This document shows positions 1-10,520 of a stretch of DNA of 64,000 nt, one piece after another; position 1 is the first letter of the stretch; each line of letters starts with the position of its first letter. This stretch comes from Trissonchulus latispiculum (Eukaryota; Nematoda; Enoplea; Enoplida; Ironidae): assembly GCA_030248195.1 (NCBI GenBank), contig JASAND010028782.1:124001-188000 (forward strand). Reading direction: 5' to 3'. The notes under the pieces were generated by a model. That model saw only the letters and a list, made by a program, of their open reading frames with translations, ran no database searches and was not told where the DNA came from. Made by a program: the position numbers and the translations under genes.

Positions 1-312
1 TATTACTCATGGGCAATGCGATTTATGCACTTTATGCAGAAGACAGCAGCAGCGGCTTTAACTTTATGTTAAAGAACAAAGCTTGCTAGCTACAGCACAT
101 TTTGATCACATCATGAGACCTAATGTTAATTGCGTTAGTTCATGATCCACAATCAACCAAGCAGTTTCTACTCTTCACAAGTAAACTTGGCTTACACAAA
201 CGATATGGCTGTAGCCTGCCTCATTTCAAACGCAGTATATACCACGTTATCAGGTAGTGCAGAGCAGTTCACGCGAATAGGATGGACGGAGGAATTGCCT
301 GTTCCACGCTAT

Positions 313-527
313 CCGACTGCATTCCCTGTTCGGCGCTGAATCTAGTTTCTATAATTTTTTTGCGCCGACTGCATTCCCTATTCGGCGCTGAATCTAGTTT
401 CTATAATTTTCTGCGCTGACTGCATTCCCTATTCGGCGCTGAATCTAGTTTCTATCATTTTCAGCGCCGACTGCTTTCCCTATTCGGCGCTGAATTTAGT
501 TTCTATAATTTTCTGCGCCGACTGTCA
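313..527. repeat. Tandem repeat, 51-52 bp unit, four copies
   Basis: Four consecutive units each begin CCGACTGCATTCCC or a close variant, at 313, 365, 416 and 467, and a fifth start is cut off at 518. Units share the core TTCGGCGCTGAATCTAG and differ by a few substitutions. It lies just upstream of the first visible SFXN5 exon, presumably in its intron. No function is visible. Confidence 0.9.
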
Positions 528-633
528 AGCATATATATTGGCATTTTTCCGCCCTTCCTTCTTTCCCTATTCTAGCCACTGCATGCCCGCCTAGGGCATT
601 TTTCCCACTAGTTTCAACTTATTTTTGTTTCAG

Positions 634-3600
634 GCTATGTTCCATTTGGTACCCCTATTGTAAGTCACTTTCACGTTGTTACTGGCTACTTACCTTTTCT
701 ATCTTACATAATGTGAATGATTTACGGGTGTACTTGTGTGTGAACATTGTCAAAGCCATTGCTATTCAGGGTGCTTTTAGGTATTAGTAAAGGTGATTTC
801 CAATCTGTCAAAGCGACTTTATTTTCTGCTAAACTTTGAGCCAGGGCGGGGACTGCACAGGTCGCTTGCCGATTGGAGCCCCCTTTCTTAATTTCAGCAA
901 CAGCGAAAGTTGACAAAGCCCCTAGTGTGGATACTTACTTCATTGCAGATTTGTTTAATTGTCTAAAACTTTCTCGTCGTTTGGCAAATTTCGTGATTAC
1001 CTTTTTGCCGTTAGGAACAAACATTGTGCTGGAGGGGGAGGTTCACCTCCCCCCAGACCTGGACCTCACCGCCCACCCAGAATTCGGTTTTTTGTGCAAA
1101 AAAGGAAAATCTGGTTTTCCGGAGGCCTTCGGCCGCCGGTCACCCCCCTCCTCCTCCCAAAACTTCCCTTCCTGCACATGTTTGGTTATGAACCTATGTA
1201 TATACAGTACATTTTACGGAAAGATAGTCGGTTGGAAAAATTTTAAAAATTGGAGAAATATCGCCAACTGTTGGCGATTTTCGTCAAAGTTGAAGTAAAG
1301 TCCTAGCAAAATTGGCGAAAAGCCATTGTAAAAACCTTTGGCGAAAAGTCCGGACTGACTGGACGAATAAATTTGCCCAGTCAGTCCGGACTTTTCGCAA
1401 ATATTGTTGGAAAAGTATGACATTATTCAGGAAAAAGGTTTTTACAATGGCTTTTCGCCAATTCTGTTTGGACTTTACTTCAACTTTGGCGAGAATCGCC
1501 AATAGTCGGTGATATTTCTCCAATTTTTAAAATTTCTCCAACCGACTCTCTTTCCGTGAAATGTACCGTATATACATTAGTACGTATATGTTACGTACGT
1601 ACGTATGTGAATATTTGTTATCCGGCATTTTCCTATCTTTGTGCTTTATAGGTGGTTGGAATGCTGCAACCGAATCTGTCTCTGGGTGGTACGGTATTTT
1701 GGCAATGGATCAACCAGTCTCATAATGCCTGTGTTAATTATGCCAATCGTAATGCTACAAAGGTATAAATGTTACAAATGTGCGTACACGCGACAATGTT
1801 ACAAAACTGCCTACATGTAGCAATAACTGTTGGATAATGGTGAGATTTCATAGTTCCAGCCGGAAGCAGACGCTCCTATGTAAGTCCTTGAGCTTGAATC
1901 TTCTAAGCAGGCCCGCACCCAGGATTTTGAAAAGGGGGGGGGGTCCAAGGTAAAACGCAACGGGGGGTCTGGGGGGGCGGATCCCCCCAGAAGTTGAAGA
2001 ATTTTTGCATTTTCGCCAAAAAACAGTACATTGGACGTTTATTTCTAGCAAAAAGTGAATTTTCGCGCCACAGGCGCGAAATTTTTTAAAAAATAGCTGT
2101 TTTTGCCATAAAAATAGCAAAAATTTTCCATTTTGTCACCCCACACGGGGGGGGGGTCTAGACCCCTTGAACCCCCCCCCCTAGGTGCGGCCTTGCTTCT
2201 AAGGTGGCATTTAAACCTGCTAAAACTCCATGCTACAATTGGAAGCGTTGACGCGCGTCTTTTAGCCTTCATGACTATGAAACCACCTTACCTTTAACCT
2301 TTTACCACAACCCTTCTCACTCCCACAGCAAGATAAGAATGGAAGATAAGAATGGAGAATGTTTTCAGAGAAAAACTGGCTTTTTCCTGGGCAAAATTTC
2401 TGGGGGTGGGGAAGTCTGGGTGGCGCCCCCCCCCCCCTTCTCCCAGGTCTGGGGGAGGGCGGCACGGATTTCTGGGGGAGGGGACAGAAATCTGTTTTAA
2501 AAGTTTTAATTAAAAAGCTATTTTTGCTGCTGAACTAAAAATTAGCTATTTTTAACCTAAATTTAAGCTTAAAATAGCTGAAAATGCTTAAAGGGCCTAG
2601 AAATCCGACGATGCCGGAAAACATTTTCAAAATTAACCATCATAACCCTATGTTTTCTGGCACTTTAGAGTTTTGGGGGGGAGGCACGAACCCTGGGGGA
2701 GGGGCTCCCCCCTCCCCCTGTAGGGAAAAGCTAGGAAAAACACAATATTATGATTTGTTGTAGTTTTTTGGGTCTCAGTTTTATAGTCGTCCAATCGTCA
2801 GAGGAAAATCTTTTACTAGACCTCAGTACCTCCGTTAGGACTGTACTGCAACTGCATTGGTGTTCTAAACCGACGGTTGTGAGTTCGATTCGATTTTTAA
2901 CGCTCCAACGTGACAACTTCACGACGTTTTTTACATTTTCATTATTGGATGTTTGCTTGTTTTTCCCCTGAAAAGACCAGTACCAGGTGATTTTTCCCGG
3001 GGCTTCCAAATTTTATAGAAGCAAGTCTTTTGTTCAAGAATTTAGCTGCGTCTTCAATTAGTTTCTGTATTAGAAATTATCGTTACTTAAGGTGATGATT
3101 CCTTTTGGGCACATATTAATGGTTGACGGCAGGGGCGTATCCAGGATTTTGAAAAAGGGGGGGGGGGTTTTGACTTGGCCAAATTTTTTTGTTGTCACGA
3201 AGCGAACTTAGTTGGAGGCGTTGAAGGGGGTACCCGCAGGGTTATTAGTTTCACGATTTGCGCCAGGAAACATTTTATTTGACTACGGAAATGGCGACTC
3301 AAAAAGAAACACATATGAATCAAGTCGGGGGGTCTGGGGGCGGAGCCCCCCAGAAGTTGGAGAACATTTTCAAATTTAGACCCCCCCTAGGAATTAATCT
3401 AGAGCACTTCAGCCATTAATTTGTGTAATAATATAGAATCCGAAGAGGTAAGCGGGGGGTCTGAGGGGCGGCAGCCCCCCAGAAGAAGCCAGACCCCTAA
3501 CTACGGGGTCCCATAAACTAAAAGGAGGACAAGTAGGAAAAATGCTTGTAGTCACATGAAAAAGTTAATATGAGCTATGATGGCCAACATTTAAATATGT

Positions 3601-6600
3601 CAAGGACAAGATTTAATTAATTTTAATAACTTTAATTTTATTTTAGTGCTGTTCATTTTTTTGTGCACACAGAGTTTCCGTTCTCTAATTTCGCAGTAAG
3701 CCGTGTAAGCTGTAGGAGGCTCAAGTATGCAGATAAGAAAAGAAAATTAGGAGCTGCATAAACTTTGTCCACGAAATGTGGCGTTGAATGAGCGTCAATA
3801 TGAGCCCAAGAGAAACGTAGCGACTTACGTATATTAGCCTTTTATATACATCTTGTCCTGTACTTATTTAGATGCTGGCTCATATTAAACATTTGTACGT
3901 ATATACGTTATACTTATACAGTTATATACATTATGGCTGTCATGTATATGCCTTGAATTGTGTATATACGACACAGTAACGACGAGGCAACGCGCCGAAG
4001 GCGCAAAATTTTTGAAAAAAGTAAAGAAAACGCGCTGAAGGTGCACAATTTTTGAAAAAGTGCAATGGAGAACGCGCCGAAGGCGCGAAAATTTTAGAAA
4101 TTTTTACTAATTTCGCACTATTTAATCAAAAATTTTGGGGGGGCAAAAACCAAAAGGGGGGGTTTCAACCCCCTAACCCCCCCTGGATACGCCCATGGTT
4201 GACGGTACAAATCAAGATGAAATTTGATGAGACTTTCCAAAATAAGTTCTTTTAGCATTCTAACACCCTCCGCGCAATCCCGCTTCAAAACTTCGACGTC
4301 TCCGTTCAGGGCAGTTTTTGCCGATTTTTAACAATTAGACAAGAGCTGCATAGCTATCATTGTATTCATTCGAAAGATCTTGTTGAGCTTTACATTTTTG
4401 CTTTTTGAAGCACCTTTCTAGCTTTTCTCTATAGTGAGATATAAGCTGATTTTATTATTTTGGCGTTGAAAACTTGTCATTTTTGCAGAAATCAAATAAT
4501 CCGCCATATCTTGAGCTACGCAAACCGTAAAATTAAACTAATGGTGTCAATTTGAAAGTCTCGTCGGGGCCGATTATTCGTGGAATTGTAATCTTTTAAA
4601 TGCTATCTAGTACGCTGCTGTCATAAAAAATGTAGTTTTTGCAAAAACATGACCAATTTTTTTCCAGCGATTGTGGAGCATTTACTATGCAAGCTTGAGG
4701 GTTGCCACTTACTGGATGTGTTCTACACAAAAATACCCAGGGACCCTTTTTTAGTTGCCCCGATTGCTGCTTTCGAGCTAAAGTGGTCGCTTGCCAAAGT
4801 TGGGAAAAGTAGGCAAAATCCAGGTTGCGCATACGTTTTAGTTAATTTCTTTATAACGAAGAGCGGTTTCACAATAATTAAAAAAGGGTCCCTAGCTATT
4901 TGATAGTAGATTCGAATGATATGGCCGACGCCTCACGAAAAAATTTTCTTTAGTCTGCAAAAAATCTGGAAAATTAAATTACTTTGAAAATGCAGTAAAA
5001 TAATTTCCAAGAAATAAAGTTATGTTCACTGTATTCATTAGAAAGAGAAAATATTAAGCTCCATTTTGATATAAAAATGGCTTCTTAACTCCTAGGAATG
5101 AATGAGTAATAACGGTTCAAAGTTGATGTCTCCAAAAGGAATCACCACCTTAAGGGGGGGGGTCGCTTTTTTTGGGCGATTTTTCGACCTTCTCCGATTT
5201 TGCTCTTTTTTTACATATTTTGTACTCCCAATGGGTTCGCGAAACAAGACAAGTGCGTTTTGCGCAATATTGCTTCTATCGTTCTGTAGAGTCCTTCAAA
5301 GGTGAATCCGACATGTGTTAAACATAGGAAAATGAAAAAGTTAAGGTAAAAAAGCTTGTGTCCAAAAATTTTTTCGCTGTGTAAGAGACTCAGCTCTGAA
5401 ATTTTTTCACACTTGTTAAGGACATAATGTAGAGTGCAGCGAGTGACTTTGGTGCAATTCTATTGAGAATTGGAATTTTGGCAAATTGCCAAACTCGGAA
5501 TTTTCACAAATTCTAAATTTAAAACTTTGCCAAAATTTTAATTCTCAACAGAATTGCACCAAAGTCACTCGCTGCACTCTACATTATGTCCTTAACAAGG
5601 GTGAAAAAATTTCAGAGCTGAGTCTCTTACATAGGGAAAAAATTTTTGGACACAAACTTTTTTACCTTAACTTTTTCATTTTCCTATGTTTAACACATGT
5701 CGGAGTCACCTTTGAAGGACTCTACAGAACGATAGAAGCAATATTGCGCAAAACGCACTTGTCTTGCTTCGTGGACCCATTGGGAGTACAAAATATGTAA
5801 AAATGAGCAAAATCGGAGAAGGTCGAAAAATCGCCCAAAAAAGCGACCCCCCCCTTAAGTCGTAGATACACCATGTTCGTAGAGAAGAAATTAATGTACA
5901 TTGTCTGCCCTGCAGTCACTAAGGCAATGTCTTCGTCCCGAAATAGGAAAGAACCAGTGGGCTTTGTGTTTTCTTTACGGATCCGCGTGCTAGCCAGCAT
6001 TTACTTAGTTTCCTTGTTTTTGCTATATTTTGTGTATTGTATTATTAAATGTATTATATATTTATTTCAGGAAACTCCTACCTCTAAGTTTGTACAGGGA
6101 TATCTTGGTGCTGTGACAACGGCTGTCTCAATTGCAGTAGGTATAGACAGCCTCTGAGATTTGCATTAAAGTTTTCTGTTAATTTGCCAGTTTTCACTAT
6201 TTTGAAGGCTATACAGTCAGGCGTTTAGTTGCTATTACTTTTTATCTTTGTCCTGTTCAGGCCAGATTCGAATTTTGTCCTTTTATCAAGACTTAATTCA
6301 TTATTTATTGTGTCGTCATTTTCTAAATTTCGCTTTGGGTTTCTTTCGCTGGCTGTATTAGAATTTTGAAAAAGAAGGGGCCCTTCTTTGTTTAACTTGG
6401 GAATATATGAGGGACTTTTCTTTGGAAGTTGAAGATTTTGTTTAAAAGTCGGTCTCTGGGGAACTAGCATTTTGCTAAACGGTTTCTTGTTGTCAAAAAC
6501 GTGCCGTATGCTGGTTAATGCATTTACAATATTTAAATTTTAGCTGTGTAATTTAATTTTGTTTTATCTCATTTGAAGTTGACAATATTATGTAGTGAGT

Positions 6601-9044
6601 GTGATCAGTGTGTGTATGTTTTGCTTTTTATTATTTTAGGTAGGATTAAAGTTGTTGCTGAATCGGGCCAAAAATTTCAATCCAGTCACTAAAGCCTTTG
6701 TTCAACGATTTATTCCATTGCCTGCTGTTTGTAAGCTAACATCGTCTTTAATTTTAACAATTCAAATTTAGATTCAGATTTTTGCTATATTTTCAGTTTG
6801 GTTTTTGTCTGTTTGAGGATGAGTGCTAACACTTGTAATGCAAAATAGCTTGTGTTTCACTGTTTTCCTTAGTTGGTACAGTTTGTCTTAAGTTTGCTGC
6901 ATTTTCATTTTATTTTAAATCCATTTTATTTTTAACTATGGTTAATCTAATTTTTATTTTAAATTTTTGATTTTAAATTTTTCAGCCATGGCAAGTACCT
7001 GTAACGCCCTGCTGATGCGAATGCATGAGGCTGGCATTGGAATTGAGGTGTTCGACGCGGCAGGGAAAATGGTGGGAACGTCAAAGGTTGCGGCAAAACG
7101 GGTATGTAAATGTAATGCTACGGCTGACGTATGTAGAAAATGTTTCCAACTTTTTGACGAATTAAAATGTACCTATTAAACATTCATGTGCAATCTTGGC
7201 ATATGTATTTTTGTTTTGTTGTACGTGTAACGTTTTTAGTGTAGTATTTAGCATTTGTCTTTTATTATGCTATACTGTGACTGATGAATGTTGTGTAAAT
7301 GTTTTGTAATACACTGGTATTTTGTCTTGCAGGCAATTCGTGATACTGCACTGACACGGGCCTTTTTGCCGGTTCCAATTTGCCTTATACCACCGCTAAT
7401 TATGTCTCAACTAGAAAAGTATGTACTTTCCCTACATATTGCAGTGGCTTTCACAGTTCTGGAAGTTTTTTTAATAATTTTTACGTATGTATTTTTATAT
7501 TTTCTATGTATTTTTGCTAATAGTGATGTACGCACTTTCAGGACCAAACTGTTGAAATCCAATCCACGGCTTAATCTGCCCTTCAATGCCCTGTGTTGCA
7601 CATTTTCCTTTGGCCTGGCTTTGCCGGTGGCTATTGCCCTATTTCCGCAGAAATCTACGGTCAGTTTCCCGTTTTTTACTCTAAAATAAATGGATTTCTT
7701 TTTGTTTTTTTCTTCATCTATTTTTTGAAAGGTGGGAGTGGGGGTGGAGAGGATTTTCTGAAATTGAAGAAATTAAAAGACAAAAAGAAGGCCGTGTACA
7801 AGGGTAAGCCCGATTATCCCCCCAAATCGGATTTCTGGTAGGATTTTAACGGCCGCTTGCACCAAATCGGAATAACTTAGCTCCGAACTAAGCTATTCCT
7901 GAGTTAACTCGGAGTTAACTATTCTCCACCTGAGCTCAAGCTCAGGCATAACTTTTATTCCGTTGCAATACTCCAACTAAGTTGGAGAATAACTAACCCT
8001 GAACTCGAGCTCAGGAGTAAGGCTATTCATGATGTTAACAGTTTATGTTGAGACTGCCCAATAGGCAAAAGCACCGCCTTGTTGTCAGCCAATCGGAATA
8101 GTTGGAGAATAGAGTTAGCCTTGAGCATAACTGAAGACTAGGCTCAGGAATAAAGTTAACCTCCAACTTAACTAAAGAATAGTTGAAGAATAAAGATAAC
8201 CCTGAGCTTTTCAGCAAATATTAAAACAACTGGGCACTGTTGTCCAATTGTCTGTTATATGCCGGATATTAGTGGTCATTGATGAAACCAGCTTACTCCG
8301 AACAATGATTTGGCAGTGTAATTGCACGAACTATACTCATATGCTTTTGCTGAATTCGCAATTTTCTTATTATCCTTTGAAATACTGCCAAGCCAAATAA
8401 TTAATTTTAACTTTATTAACTTTCCTCCTGCACGGCTTTATTCCAAATAGCCTGACTTTTAGGCATTAGAACCGATGTCTGCCCCTTATTCTTCAGTTAA
8501 CCCTTATCCAACTCAGGGTTAAATTTTTGCCAGTTGTGAACTAAGTTATACTCGAGGTTAACTGGAGAATAAGTTAACCCTGATTGGTGCAACGAAATAC
8601 CTGGAGAATAACGACTTAACCCTGAGTTAACCTCAAGGTTAGGTTATTCTTCAGTTATTCTTCATTGGTGCAAGCCAGTGTAAGTTTTTCAGTTTCAATT
8701 CAGTTCAAATTCAATTTTTTCTTGTCTTCGAATCTTGGGGACTGAGGGGACATTTTCCTCTCACTTAGGAATAGTCTAGTGGATTTTCTTTTAGGCTTTA
8801 GTAAACCGCCATGACTAAATATTATTTTAATACGTGCGTATAGTTTAATATATTAATAATATTTAAAAAAGTTAGTGGTCTTGTTCATTCTGATTTTTTT
8901 GTTTTTCTCAGATTATTCTGTTCTAAAATTTTCGATTCTAAAAAAATTTTGATTGATTGTTTTTAGATTCTTGTGTCTGAAATGGAACCGGAATTTTCGG
9001 ATCTAACAAAGGATACCGAACTCTACTACAATAAAGGACTCTAA
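634..9044 (+). CDS. SFXN5: Sideroflexin-5-like mitochondrial carrier (5' exons outside window)
   Basis: Eight exons join in frame: 634-659, 1652-1762, 6071-6136, 6640-6730, 6986-7101, 7333-7418, 7542-7659 and 8967-9044 (TAA). They encode about 230 residues, the C-terminal two thirds of a roughly 340-residue sideroflexin. Visible family hallmarks are [28 protein letters not shown], the following segment [10 protein letters not shown], the RFIPLPAV segment, a late hydrophobic segment ending ALFPQKST, and the C-terminus [23 protein letters not shown] and the QGYLGAV segment fit the SFXN5 branch better than SFXN1-3. Sideroflexins are multi-pass inner-mitochondrial-membrane carriers; SFXN1 moves serine, and citrate has been proposed for SFXN5. 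Every junction has GT-AG ends. The exon 3/4 junction is ambiguous by four bases (GTAG repeated) without changing the protein. The first visible exon begins in phase 1, so at least one upstream exon is missing. Introns 2 and 7 hold several transposons. No stop or frameshift was found. Confidence 0.93.
1020..1186. repeat. G/C-rich interspersed repeat, copy 1
   Basis: A C/G-homopolymer-rich segment with the internal blocks CCAGACCTGGACCTCACC, TCTGGTTTTCCGG and TTCGGCCGCCGG, ending CCTGCACATGT. The same blocks occur in the same order at 22899-23099, where the element is bracketed by a 10-bp duplication. It is noncoding and lies in SFXN5 intron 1. Confidence 0.7.
1196..1577. mobile_element. Palindromic miniature inverted-repeat element
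   Basis: The sequence folds on itself almost end to end. The left end ATGTATATACAGTACATTT matches the reverse complement of the right end with few mismatches. Inner blocks such as AAGTCCGGACTGACTGG and GCCATTGTAAAAACC are mirrored around about 1385. No transposase is encoded. The outer ends merge with a TATA-rich flank, so the target duplication cannot be called. Confidence 0.75.
1838..2290. mobile_element. Miniature inverted-repeat element split by a hAT-type insertion
   Basis: The left end GGTGAGATTTCATAGTTCC and right end GACTATGAAACCACC are inverted copies, and both carry the inner motif GCAGACGC / GACGCGCGTC. The same family occurs at 39717-39887, where it is intact and flanked by TTAA. 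Here the TTAA ends look decayed. The middle is interrupted by the hAT-type element at 1908-2195. Confidence 0.7.
1908..2195. mobile_element. Non-autonomous hAT-type element, 288 bp
   Basis: Terminal inverted repeats CAGGCCCGCACCCAGG and CCTAGGTGCGGCCTTG are bracketed by a perfect 8-bp target duplication CTTCTAAG (1900-1907 and 2196-2203). Eight-bp duplications with CAG-starting ends are the hAT hallmark. The interior is G-rich and has no transposase ORF. Confidence 0.88.
2385..2735. repeat. G/C-homopolymer-rich interspersed repeat remnant
   Basis: Runs of G and C with repeated TTTCTGGGGG and CTGGGGGAGGG motifs near 2400-2480 and again near 2675-2725 enclose an AT-rich centre with AAAATTAGCTATTTTTAACC. 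It resembles the interior of the G-rich elements nearby, but no clean termini or target duplication could be read. Confidence 0.4.
3087..5153. mobile_element. TTAA-flanked (piggyBac-type) non-autonomous element, interrupted
   Basis: The left end TTAAGGTGATGATTCCTTTTGG (TTAA 3087-3090) and right end CCAAAAGGAATCACCACC followed by TTAA (5150-5153) are inverted copies. TTAA at both ends is the piggyBac-type signature. Removing the hAT element at 3130-4197 and one target copy leaves about 990 bp. A second, inverted copy of the right part lies at 62885-63690. No transposase ORF is visible. Confidence 0.8.
3130..4197. mobile_element. Non-autonomous hAT-type element, 1,068 bp
   Basis: Ends CAGGGGCGTATCCAGG and CCTGGATACGCCCATG are inverted repeats, bracketed by the 8-bp duplication GTTGACGG (3122-3129 and 4198-4205). 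The interior has poly-G tracts beside both ends and several GCGCCGAAGGCGC-type palindromes near 3990-4090. No transposase is encoded. It sits inside the TTAA element 3087-5153, so it is the younger insertion. Confidence 0.9.
5150..5858. mobile_element. TTAA-flanked foldback element, near-perfect palindrome
   Basis: TTAA (5150-5153) plus a G run opens the left arm and a C run plus TTAA (5855-5858) closes the right arm. The arms match almost base for base over about 340 bp each, meeting near 5500 (AATTCTATTGAGAATTGGAA and its mirror). Shared blocks include CGATTTTTCGACCTTCTCCG. No coding capacity beyond chance. A related solo arm is at 11079. The left TTAA is the same four bases that close the element 3087-5153. 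Confidence 0.88.
7850..8680. mobile_element. PIF/Harbinger-like non-autonomous element
   Basis: Ends CGGCCGCTTGCACCAA and TTGGTGCAAGCCAGTG are imperfect inverted repeats flanked on both sides by TAA (7847-7849, 8681-8683), as expected for the three-base TWA target of PIF/Harbinger elements. The interior is a dense mosaic of GAGTTAAC, GGAGAATAA and CTGAGCTC words in both orientations. It lies in SFXN5 intron 7. Confidence 0.65.
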
Positions 9045-9528
9045 TTTTTAATTCTATTTTTCGCTACATTTTGACGTCACTTTTTACTACTATTTGAACT
9101 GTTTCTCAGTTTTTCATATTTCAATTTGCTGGGCATTTTCAGTTGCTTAAATTGTTTTTACTATGTATCAGGCGAATCTTATTTATATCTGTTTTGTTTT
9201 TAATGTTTTTGGATATGAATTTTATTTATAACATATGCTCGAATGTGGCTACAATTTATTAGCTTTTATCTTTTGCGAACTTATGAACTGCTTTTAATGT
9301 TACATAATTGCCTTTTATTGTATCCGGTGTTAATCTGCTTTTTATTTTAGTCTGATTATGATAATTTTCAAGATATGTTTTTTATATTTTTATTTTTTGT
9401 AGTTTATTATTGGTCTGGTCTTGCCAGTAGAATAGTAAAGTAGTTTATATTTACATAATTATGCACGTATTTGTTGGGTATCAATTCAAGATTAACAGTT
9501 TTATAATATAATCATGTGATGTAGTTTC

Positions 9529-9534
9529 AATAAA
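9529..9534 (+). terminator. Candidate polyadenylation signal of SFXN5
   Basis: AATAAA about 485 bases after the SFXN5 stop codon, followed within 30 bases by a GT-rich stretch (TTTTGTGTTGGG). This is the first canonical hexamer seen downstream of the gene. Confidence 0.5.
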
Positions 9535-10298
9535 AGTGCTTTTGTGTTGGGCAGTTTTTGCTATCTCTAAGCTGAGTGAGGGAATAAACTGACTAAACGA
9601 ATTTGATATTGATAAGTTTAAAATCTTTGTCTGGTAGTAAGTCGCACTTTACCGAAACTCCTGTATGATTACACCCATCTAAGACTTCTTAGAATTCGTT
9701 TTCTAACGTAGCGCAAAGGCCATACGACCAAAAACACAGTACTCAGTGTCTTACCTTAGTGTGTTGATGCTCGAAAACGAAAACACACGCCTGTGAACGT
9801 CTAGTTTGTGACTGTTTCAACGTAAGGATAGCAGGCTAGTGCCGGTTTAGGAGAATTCGTGAAAGAAAGAAATAAAAGGAAATTCTGAGTCTGAGGGAAA
9901 AGGGACATTTTCGGCTGCTAAATTCTGCCACTGTATTTGCAAAGGTTGCGAACTGGGTCGATCGCTGAAAAATGACATTGTTAAAAAAGTAGTAAAAGGT
10001 AAAGATAACCCCTGAAGAATATCTTCCCTGCTTCGGGGACAATGGGTGCCGGTGCTCATTCATCCCCGGATACACAGCCGTAAAGGCCAGGAGTGTCACC
10101 TCATGTGATGACTGCATCCGTAAAAACGGGGCCCGCCGGACCTTCAAGACGTTGCGTGCTACACGGGCTCCTGTTATCTACCCTCAGTAGTGGTACCCAT
10201 TTGCCGACTAAGTAATCATGGATAGCTGAGTTGGCTAGTGCCCACTGCGAGCTTATGTATGTGCTTAATAGTCGCATGCTCAAAAGGATTTGTGGCCT

Positions 10299-10372
10299 TG
10301 TGGCAGCGGGGATTCGAACCTTGGACTATCGGATCCAAAGTCGAACGCTCAAACACTTGGCCATCACGGCAC
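10299..10372 (-). repeat. tRNA-like sequence, probably SINE head or tRNA pseudogene
   Basis: Read on the minus strand, it has an A-box-like GATGGCCAAGTG and a perfect B box GGTTCGAATCC (10310-10320). A clean seven-pair acceptor stem and an unmismatched anticodon stem cannot be formed. Together with the surrounding GC-rich block from about 10000 it looks like a tRNA-derived repeat rather than a functional tRNA. Confidence 0.5.
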
Positions 10373-10520
10373 TATTGTTAAGTAGTGGTACCTACATACT
10401 GTATTATGTTATTAGCACATTTTGTATCAGTCAAGATTTTAAGAGTTGGATTTTTTGACTAAAGAAGTAAAACTATAAAGTCCAATTTTCCTGGTTTTTT
10501 TACAGTTTTGCAGTTGAAAA

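Noticed and set aside
1..633. Upstream SFXN5 exon in the first 633 bases
   Set aside because: An exon ending in phase 1 before GYVPFGTPI is required, but no sequence matching the preceding sideroflexin region was found.
5486..5800. 104-codon frame within the foldback 5150-5858
   Set aside because: Part of a palindrome where the mirrored strand gives comparable frames; no protein features.
10299..10372. Functional tRNA gene
   Set aside because: B box is perfect, but acceptor and anticodon stems have mismatches and no standard anticodon loop can be assigned.
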